Source: Clostridium sp. CAG:710 (GTDB lineage: Bacteria; Bacillota_I; Bacilli_A; RF39; UBA660). From it: a DNA stretch of 40,588 nt. Of the stretch, positions 34,708 through 40,588 are shown in pieces; position 1 is the first letter of the stretch, and every line of letters begins with the position of its first letter. The position numbers were made by a program, and so were the translations under genes. The notes under the pieces are model-generated. The model saw only the letters and a list, made by a program, of their open reading frames with translations. It searched no databases and had not been told where the DNA came from. The stretch covers positions 1 through 40,588 of the forward strand of contig HF996858.1 in the NCBI GenBank assembly GCA_000432595.1, read 5' to 3'.

Positions 34708-35574
34708 ATGAATACAAAAGATTTTTATGTTAAATTAATTGATGATATGAGAGCTTCTTTTGAATCTGAGTATTCAAAAGAGACTATAGACGAATGGAAG
34801 AATGGCTTTGAATATAGATGGTATGATGAACATGGTTCTAAGTATAATTCTCTTCTTAGCAAATATGTAAGAGATAATTTGTATCAATATGTTATAACTG
34901 CTACTAAGAATTCTTCTATAGAGGATAAACAAGAAATATTTGAATTTTTATATTTATCTGGATATAAGAACTCATTAATAAAGAATAATAAAATATTATT
35001 TATAGATTTATTAGATGTACCTACTTTAGAAGTTATTTTAGAAAAAAGAGATTATGCTTTTTTTACAAGGATAATAGTTGAATCTAAAAATAGTGATAAA
35101 TTGTCAGAAAGAATTAAAAATAACTTTCTATATGAAATGAGATGTAGTGATCTTTCTTTATATGAATTAAGATATTTGAAAAGTCTTGGTGTAGAAGATA
35201 GTAAGTTAAGAGATGTGTTTTTTGAAAACCTTTGTATACACGATAGTTATGGAAGAAATATTTATGACTATTTAGCGCATGACTGTGGGTATCTAAATGA
35301 ATATAATATGAAATCTCTTTTAAAACATTTTTGTATAAATGAACTTTTATATAATTATATGGGATTTTATGTTAATAAAGCAGAAGAATTTGAATCAGTA
35401 ATAGAGGATAATATAAGAGAAGGTCGTACTAAAATAGAAAATGATAAATGCAAGGAATATTTATCTACATTATCAACATTAACTAATGAAAATAAGGAAA
35501 GAAAGTTATTACCTTTTTATGTAAAGCTTCCCACTAAGGATAAAGTATTACTAAAAAAATATGGTAAGAATTAG
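34708..35574 (+). CDS. Unknown 288-residue protein in the uvrC-mutL operon
   Basis: I do not recognise this soluble protein. It appears nearly all helical, with 'FEFLYLSGYKNSLIKNNKILFIDLLDVPTLEVILEKRDY' and 'LSLYELRYLKSLGVEDSKLRDVFFENLCIHDSYGRNIYDYLAHDCGYL' suggesting paired helices of ankyrin- or HEAT-like type, which I cannot confirm. A perfect AAGGAGG lies 9 bases after the mutL stop, so it is co-transcribed. No catalytic motif is seen. The 82 bases that follow hold a weak hairpin and the parE promoter. Confidence 0.78.
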   Translation: MNTKDFYVKLIDDMRASFESEYSKETIDEWKNGFEYRWYDEHGSKYNSLLSKYVRDNLYQYVITATKNSSIEDKQEIFEFLYLSGYKNSLIKNNKILFIDLLDVPTLEVILEKRDYAFFTRIIVESKNSDKLSERIKNNFLYEMRCSDLSLYELRYLKSLGVEDSKLRDVFFENLCIHDSYGRNIYDYLAHDCGYLNEYNMKSLLKHFCINELLYNYMGFYVNKAEEFESVIEDNIREGRTKIENDKCKEYLSTLSTLTNENKERKLLPFYVKLPTKDKVLLKKYGKN

Positions 35575-35636
35575 AATATTAGATAGAAATAAATGTAAAG
35601 TTTTTTGTCTAATTTCTTTTTTTTGTAAGAAAATTT

Positions 35637-35645
35637 TGCTATAAT
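35637..35645 (+). promoter_or_regulatory. Extended -10 promoter of the parE operon
   Basis: TGC followed by TATAAT (35640-35645) lies 20 bases ahead of the parE ATG. The -35 position is a T run. Confidence 0.5.
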
Positions 35646-35665
35646 GATTTAGGAGAGTGAATAAG

Positions 35666-37567
35666 ATGGCATTAAAGTATGACGAACATTCAATTAAAAT
35701 ATTAGAGGGATTAGAGGCAGTAAGAAAAAGACCTGGTATGTATATTGGATCTACAGATAAAAGAGGATTACATCATCTAGTTTGGGAAATAGTAGATAAT
35801 GCTATCGATGAGGCTATAAATGGGTTTGGTAATTATATCAAAATCATTTTACATAAAGATGGTAGTGTTTCTGTAGAGGATCAAGGACGTGGTGTTCCTG
35901 TTGGAATGCATGAAAGTGGTAAATCTACACCTGAAGTTATTTATACAGTATTGCACGCTGGTGGTAAGTTTGAAGAATCAGGATACAAAGTATCTGGTGG
36001 TCTTCATGGTGTTGGTGCTAGTGTTGTTAATGCATTATCAAAATGGATGGAAGTTACTATAAAAAAGGATAAGGGCGAATATCAAATAAGATTTGAGAAT
36101 GGCGGTAGAGTTGCTGTTCCACTTAAAAAAATTGGTACTACCAATAAAACAGGTACAACAGTAAGATTTTTACCCGATCCAGAGATATTTCAAACTTGTA
36201 ATTTTTCATATACAACAATATGTGAAAGAATGCAAGAGTCTGCATTTTTATTAAAAGGATTAACTATTGAAGTTGTTGATGAAGAACAAAATAGAGATAG
36301 TAAATTTTTTTATGAAAAAGGATTAGAACAATTTGTAGAATACTTAAATGAAGATAAGAATGTACTACATAAAGTTTTATCTTTTGAGGGAGTTAAAAAT
36401 AAAATAGAAGTAGACATAGCTATGCAGTATACTGATACTTATTCAGAAAATATAGTATCTTTTGTAAATAATGTTAAAACTGTAGATGGTGGTTCACATG
36501 AAGTTGGTTTTAAGACTGCGCTTACTAGAGCATTTAATGATTATGCTAAAAATAATGGATATATAAAGGGAAAAGATAAAGCTTTTGAAGGAAGCGATGT
36601 AAGAGAGGGGTTAACTGCGGTTATATCGTTAAAAATTCCTGAGGCATTACTACAATTTGAGGGTCAAACAAAAGGTAAACTTGGTACTCCTCAGGCAAGA
36701 ACTGTAGTAGAGTCTATTGTTACAGAAAAGCTTCAATACTTTCTAGAGGAAAATAAAAAAGTTGCTACTGATATAATAGAGAAATCTTTAAGGAGTAAAA
36801 CTGCAAGAGAAGCAGCAAGACGTGCAAGAGAAGAAGCACGCAAGGGTAAAACTAAAAACCCTAAGGAAAGAGCATTATCAGGTAAATTAACACCTGCTCA
36901 AACAAAAAACAAAAATAAAAATGAATTGTTTTTAGTCGAGGGAGATTCTGCGGGTGGATCTGCAAAACAGGGAAGAGATAGAAAATTTCAAGCAATACTT
37001 CCTTTACGTGGTAAAGTAATCAACGCAGAAAAATCTAAGCTTGAAGACATGCTTAAAAATGAAGAAATAAATACTATTATATATACAATAGGGGCTGGAT
37101 ATGGTTCTAACTTCGAAATTGATGATTGTGAATATGATAAAGTTATTATAATGAGCGATGCCGATGTCGATGGAGCACATATTCAGTGTTTATTACTTAC
37201 TTTTTTCTATAGATATATGAGACCATTAATAGAAGCAGGTAAATTATATATTGCTATGCCACCATTATTTAAAATAGCGTGTGGCAAGAATATTGAATAT
37301 GCTTATAGTATGGAAGAAATGCAAGAAAAAGTAAAAAACAGAAAATGTGAAGTTCAAAGATACAAAGGACTTGGTGAAATGAATGCTGATCAATTAGCTG
37401 AGACAACAATGAATCCAGGTACTAGGAGCTTAATACAAGTTAATATGGAAGATGCATCTCTTGCCGAGAAAAGAATAAGTGTTCTAATGGGGGATAGTGT
37501 TGAACCAAGAAAACTTTGGATAGAAGAGAATGTAGAATTCAGTCTAGAAGATGACTATACAATTTAA
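35666..37567 (+). CDS. parE: DNA topoisomerase IV subunit B
   Basis: ParE supplies the ATPase and TOPRIM parts of topoisomerase IV, which unlinks daughter chromosomes. The 633 residues show the GHKL ATPase ('RKRPGMYIGSTDKRGLHHLVWEIVDNAIDEA', 'GGLHGVGASVVNALS'), the QTK-type loop 'FEGQTKGKLGTP', and TOPRIM with 'FLVEGDSAGGSAKQGRDR' and 'IIMSDADVDGAHI'. GyrB is similar; ParE is preferred because the following subunit is ParC-like and 'HLVWEIVDNAIDEA' is the ParE form. The start ATG is at 35666 behind AGGAGAG. One unknown gene separates it from parC. Confidence 0.93.
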   Translation: MALKYDEHSIKILEGLEAVRKRPGMYIGSTDKRGLHHLVWEIVDNAIDEAINGFGNYIKIILHKDGSVSVEDQGRGVPVGMHESGKSTPEVIYTVLHAGGKFEESGYKVSGGLHGVGASVVNALSKWMEVTIKKDKGEYQIRFENGGRVAVPLKKIGTTNKTGTTVRFLPDPEIFQTCNFSYTTICERMQESAFLLKGLTIEVVDEEQNRDSKFFYEKGLEQFVEYLNEDKNVLHKVLSFEGVKNKIEVDIAMQYTDTYSENIVSFVNNVKTVDGGSHEVGFKTALTRAFNDYAKNNGYIKGKDKAFEGSDVREGLTAVISLKIPEALLQFEGQTKGKLGTPQARTVVESIVTEKLQYFLEENKKVATDIIEKSLRSKTAREAARRAREEARKGKTKNPKERALSGKLTPAQTKNKNKNELFLVEGDSAGGSAKQGRDRKFQAILPLRGKVINAEKSKLEDMLKNEEINTIIYTIGAGYGSNFEIDDCEYDKVIIMSDADVDGAHIQCLLLTFFYRYMRPLIEAGKLYIAMPPLFKIACGKNIEYAYSMEEMQEKVKNRKCEVQRYKGLGEMNADQLAETTMNPGTRSLIQVNMEDASLAEKRISVLMGDSVEPRKLWIEENVEFSLEDDYTI

Positions 37568-37577
37568 GGAGTAACAT

Positions 37578-38003
37578 ATGGCATTATTAACAGACAAGAT
37601 AACAGAAAAAGATTTGGAAAATAGATTAACTGAATTTGGTCAATTTGGAATTATCTTAAATTATATGTTGGACTCAGGAAATGTAAGTGTAGATGATTTA
37701 GAAAAAATATTTTTTGATACTGATATAGATAGAGCAATATTTACATATCAAAATGTACTTACTAAAGTAGGTGAGTCTGATGTTGCAAATTCATTTAATA
37801 AATATAAGGCTAAATATCCTAATAATGGTATGGATAGGGAGATTTATAATAAATATTTAAATGATTCTTGTATTAAAGATATTATAGGGACAATTGCAAA
37901 GAAAAAAAGAGTGGATCAAACTTATGTTAATACTTATTTATATTTACTTGATGAAAAGGAATATAATGTTCCTAAAAAGGAAGTGATTTCATGCAAGATG
38001 TAA
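37578..38003 (+). CDS. Unknown 141-residue protein between parE and parC
   Basis: I do not recognise this soluble, mixed-charge, mainly helical protein. It contains 'FGIILNYMLDSGNVSVDDLEKIFFDTDIDRAIFTYQNVLTKV' and 'KKKRVDQTYVNTYLYLLDEKEYNVPKKE'. A TAAGGAG site precedes it. It overlaps the parC start by 13 bases, so translation is likely coupled to parC. In most Firmicutes parE and parC are directly adjacent, so a gene held here in close coupling is unusual. No motif of a known topoisomerase inhibitor (such as the pentapeptide repeats of Qnr/MfpA) is present. Confidence 0.78.
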   Translation: MALLTDKITEKDLENRLTEFGQFGIILNYMLDSGNVSVDDLEKIFFDTDIDRAIFTYQNVLTKVGESDVANSFNKYKAKYPNNGMDREIYNKYLNDSCIKDIIGTIAKKKRVDQTYVNTYLYLLDEKEYNVPKKEVISCKM

Positions 38004-40510
38004 TGGATAAAATATATAAATATTCACTTGAAGAAATAATGAGTGATAGATTTGGTAGCTATTCTAAATACATTATTCAAGATCGTGCAATTCCAGATGT
38101 AAGAGATGGATTGAAGCCTGTTCAAAGAAGAATACTTTTTGGAATGTATAAAGAAAAAAATACTTATGATAAACCGTATAGAAAAAGTGCTAAAACGGTT
38201 GGTGCGGTAATGGGTAATTTCCATCCACATGGAGATTCTTCTATTTATGAAGCAATGGTAAGAATGAGTCAGTGGTGGAAACAAAATACTACATATATAG
38301 ATATGCATGGTAATAATGGTTCTATGGATGGAGATAGTCCAGCTGCAATGCGTTATACTGAGGCAAGACTATCTAAAATAAGTAATGAATTATTAAAAGA
38401 TTTGGATTATGATACAGTAAATATGGCTCCTAACTTTGATGATACTGAGCTAGAACCTACTGTTTTACCTGCTAAGTTTCCAAACCTTTTAGTAAATGGA
38501 TCTACTGGTATTTCAGCAGGATATGCAACAAATATTCCACCACATAATTTGGGTGAAGTAATAGATGCAACTATAAAAAGAATAGATTCTCCTAATTCTA
38601 GATTAGAAACTATTATGGATATAGTAAAAGGTCCAGATTTTCCTACAGGAGGAATAGTTGAAGGAATAGATGGAATAAGAAGTGCTTATACAAATGGTAG
38701 AGGTAGAGTAGTAATAAAGGCAATGACTTCATTTGAAGAAGGTAAGGGTAAGCTTGCTATAGTAATTACTGAAGTACCATTTGAAGTAAATAAAGCTCTT
38801 TTAGTAAGAAAAATAGATGAAATTAGAATTGATAAAAAGATTGATGGAATAGTTGAAGTAAGAGATGAGTCAGATAGAGAGGGCTTAAGAATAGTAATAG
38901 ATTTGAAAAAGGACTGCAACAAGGAGAATGTTTTAAATTATTTACTAAAAAATACTGATTTACAAATATCATATAATTTTAATATGATCGCAATAGTAAA
39001 CAGAAGACCAAAACAGCTTGGAATAATAGAAATATTAGATGCGTATATTGCTCACCAAAAGGAATTTATAACTAGAAGAACTAAGTTTCATTTGGCACAT
39101 GCTAAGGAAAGGCTTCATATAGTAGAAGGATTAATTAAGTGTTTGTCTATTCTTGATGAGGTAATAAAAGTAATAAGAGCCAGTTCTAATAAAGCTGATG
39201 CAAGGGCTAACTTAGTAAAAGAATTTGGTTTTACCGAGGCCCAGGCAGAAGCTATTATAGTATTACAACTATATAGATTAACTAATACTGATGTTAAATT
39301 ATTACAAGAAGAATTAGAAAAATTACATATATTAATTGAAGGGTTAGAGTCAATATTAAATAGTGATGAAGTATTAAAAAATGTAATGAAAGAAGAATTA
39401 AGGAAAATAAAGAAGGAGTATGCTACTCCAAGAAAGACAGATATTAAAGATGAAATAACTGATTTAAAAGTTGATACAACTGTTATGATTCCAAAAGAAG
39501 ATGTAATAGTAATGCTTACTAAAGATGGTTATATAAAAAGGACTTCACTAAGAAGTTATTCGTCTTCAACAGATGAGGCTGCATTAAAAGATAATGATTA
39601 TGTGCTTGGCTTATTTGAACTTAATACATTAGATACTTTATTAGTATTTACAAGTTTAGGTAATTTCTTATATTTACCAGTTCATGAAATTCCTGTTTGT
39701 GTATGGAAGGATTTAGGTAAACATATAAGTAATATTATTAAATTAGATCAAGACGAACAAATAATCTCAGTTGTACCTGTTAAATCTTTTGATGAAGATA
39801 TAGATATAACTATTTCTACAAAAAATGGTATGGTAAAAAGAACTAAGTTATCTGACTTTAAATCACTTAGATATACTAAACCAATTAATTGTATGAAATT
39901 AAAAGATGAAGATGAAGTAATAGATGCTTTTATTACCAAGTATAATAATATATTTGTATCAACTAATAAATCATATGGCTTATGGTATGATGTATCTGAA
40001 ATACCAGTAGTAGGACTTAGAACTAGTGGAGTTAAATCTATTAATTTAAAAGATGACTTTGTAGTTGGAGTATCAAATTTTGATGCATATACAGATGAAT
40101 ATATAACTGTTATTACTGATAAGGGTACTGCGAAGAGGATAAAGATTACGGATTTAGAAAAAACTTCACGTGCTAAAAGGGGACTATTGATATTAAGAGA
40201 AGTTAAAACAAATCCTTATAGAATAGTTAAAACTTTAATAACAGGTTCAAGAGATTATGTAGGCATTAAAACTAGTGATATAAAAATGTTTAAAAACTCT
40301 GAATTCCCAATTATGGATAGATATTCAACTGGGTCAACTATAGTTAAGGAACAAGTTTTGGATGCATTTAAGGCAGTAACCTTAATTAAAAAAGAGGATT
40401 TAGTCCAAGATGTAGAGTTAAAGGAAGAAAAGCCTACTAAAAAGGTGTCATTAAAAGAAATAGATGATAGATTAATGACAATAGATGACTTTATAGATAT
40501 AGATGTTTAA
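37991..40510 (+). CDS. parC: DNA topoisomerase IV subunit A
   Basis: ParC cuts and rejoins DNA for the ParE partner. The 839 residues open with 'YSLEEIMSDRFGSYSKYIIQDRAIPDVRDGLKPVQRRILF'. They carry the 5Y-CAP region with 'HPHGDSSIYEAMVRMSQ' and catalytic Y122 in 'AAMRYTEARLSK'. The coiled coil runs through ~380-470, and a C-terminal beta-pinwheel of degenerate blades ('VIVMLTKDGYIKRTSL', 'ITISTKNGMVKRTKL', 'ITVITDKGTAKRIKI') follows. There is no GyrA box, which supports ParC. S83 and E87 match the wild-type residues at quinolone-resistance positions of S. aureus GrlA (S80, E84). A terminator follows at once. Confidence 0.95.
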   Translation: MQDVMDKIYKYSLEEIMSDRFGSYSKYIIQDRAIPDVRDGLKPVQRRILFGMYKEKNTYDKPYRKSAKTVGAVMGNFHPHGDSSIYEAMVRMSQWWKQNTTYIDMHGNNGSMDGDSPAAMRYTEARLSKISNELLKDLDYDTVNMAPNFDDTELEPTVLPAKFPNLLVNGSTGISAGYATNIPPHNLGEVIDATIKRIDSPNSRLETIMDIVKGPDFPTGGIVEGIDGIRSAYTNGRGRVVIKAMTSFEEGKGKLAIVITEVPFEVNKALLVRKIDEIRIDKKIDGIVEVRDESDREGLRIVIDLKKDCNKENVLNYLLKNTDLQISYNFNMIAIVNRRPKQLGIIEILDAYIAHQKEFITRRTKFHLAHAKERLHIVEGLIKCLSILDEVIKVIRASSNKADARANLVKEFGFTEAQAEAIIVLQLYRLTNTDVKLLQEELEKLHILIEGLESILNSDEVLKNVMKEELRKIKKEYATPRKTDIKDEITDLKVDTTVMIPKEDVIVMLTKDGYIKRTSLRSYSSSTDEAALKDNDYVLGLFELNTLDTLLVFTSLGNFLYLPVHEIPVCVWKDLGKHISNIIKLDQDEQIISVVPVKSFDEDIDITISTKNGMVKRTKLSDFKSLRYTKPINCMKLKDEDEVIDAFITKYNNIFVSTNKSYGLWYDVSEIPVVGLRTSGVKSINLKDDFVVGVSNFDAYTDEYITVITDKGTAKRIKITDLEKTSRAKRGLLILREVKTNPYRIVKTLITGSRDYVGIKTSDIKMFKNSEFPIMDRYSTGSTIVKEQVLDAFKAVTLIKKEDLVQDVELKEEKPTKKVSLKEIDDRLMTIDDFIDIDV

Positions 40511-40537
40511 AGGAACTTACAAAAAAGTTCCTTTTTT
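40509..40537 (+). terminator. Terminator after parC
   Basis: AAAGGAACTT / AAGTTCCTTT (10 bp, loop ACAAAA) with six T starts in the stop codon. Confidence 0.88.
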
Positions 40538-40579
40538 AATACCTTTTTATCGAACGAATATTCTATCTTGATTTTCAAT

Positions 40580-40588
40580 GGGGGGGGG
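40580..40588 (+). repeat. Terminal run of nine G
   Basis: Nine G in a row end the window, very unlike the AT-rich surroundings. It may be a sequencing or assembly end artefact, or a true homopolymer at a break. Bases 40538-40579 hold no gene. Confidence 0.6.

Noticed and set aside
35574..35630. Terminator between the 34708 gene and parE
   Set aside because: Only 6-bp stems (ATTAGA/TCTAAT or AGAAAT/ATTTCT) with loops of 20 or more bases are found; a T run exists, but the hairpin is too weak to annotate.
40551..40564. LexA/SOS box-like sequence GAAC-N4-ATTC downstream of parC
   Set aside because: The second half differs from GTTC, no gene start follows inside the window, and AT-rich sequence gives such near matches by chance.
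1..40588. CRISPR arrays, insertion sequences, prophage genes, TGA-Trp recoding
   Set aside because: No spaced identical repeats, transposase or phage structural genes were seen. TGA acts as a stop in rlmN and yqfC, and Trp codons are TGG.

Overview
The window is a strongly AT-rich, densely packed stretch of bacterial chromosome using the standard code (TGA ends several genes; Trp is TGG). Its gene content points to a low-GC Firmicute of the Bacilli side, probably a small-genome gut lineage near RF39/Erysipelotrichales/Acholeplasmatales. The signs are the Bacilli order rlmN-prpC-prkC-rsgA-rpe, the rimP-nusA-ylxR-infB block, the sporulation pair yqfC-yqfD, YfhO, a Gram-positive type ParE/ParC and a tRNA with encoded CCA. 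The placement is inference from gene content; no phylogeny was run.

Layout. 1-1839: 5'-truncated BspA-type leucine-rich-repeat protein at the contig edge. 1949-5907: yqfC, yqfD, then a YfhO-type membrane protein. 5955-10954: rlmN, phosphatase/kinase pair prpC-prkC, rsgA, rpe, closed by a terminator. 11021-13604: cysteine desulfurase, small thioredoxin and a thioredoxin-CcdA fusion. 13605-14640: a decayed segment with a frameshifted membrane ORF, an RDD-like membrane protein and a minus-strand remnant of an XRE-type regulator. 14671-15470: gmk and tRNA-Thr(CGT). 15605-17045: a membrane-anchored unknown and an HExxH zincin-like protein. 17183-20104: plsC / acyl-CoA ligase / plsC operon. 20202-24442: rimP (one-domain form), nusA, ylxR, a dCMP deaminase where ylxQ usually lies, and infB. 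24618-25391: orphan gene with a near-consensus promoter. 25460-29980: XerC/D recombinase and a very divergent 1192-residue SecA-family ATPase. 29985-31035 (minus): YigZ/IMPACT protein and a 140-residue unknown. 31161-40510: uvrC, mutL, unknown, parE, unknown, parC, then a terminator. The sequence ends in a run of nine G.

The core genes cover translation and ribosome maturation (RlmN, RsgA, RimP, NusA, IF2, YlxR), signalling from the wall (PrkC/PrpC), DNA repair and topology (UvrC, MutL, ParE/ParC, Xer), and membrane lipid acylation. No CRISPR array, intact insertion sequence or intact prophage was seen. The items most worth attention are the SecA-like motor with a long N-terminal extension and no recognisable canonical C-terminal elements, the zincin/membrane-anchor pair, the decayed XRE/frameshift segment, the shortened RimP, and the unknown gene sitting between parE and parC. 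Promoters repeatedly show an extended -10 (TGn before the hexamer).
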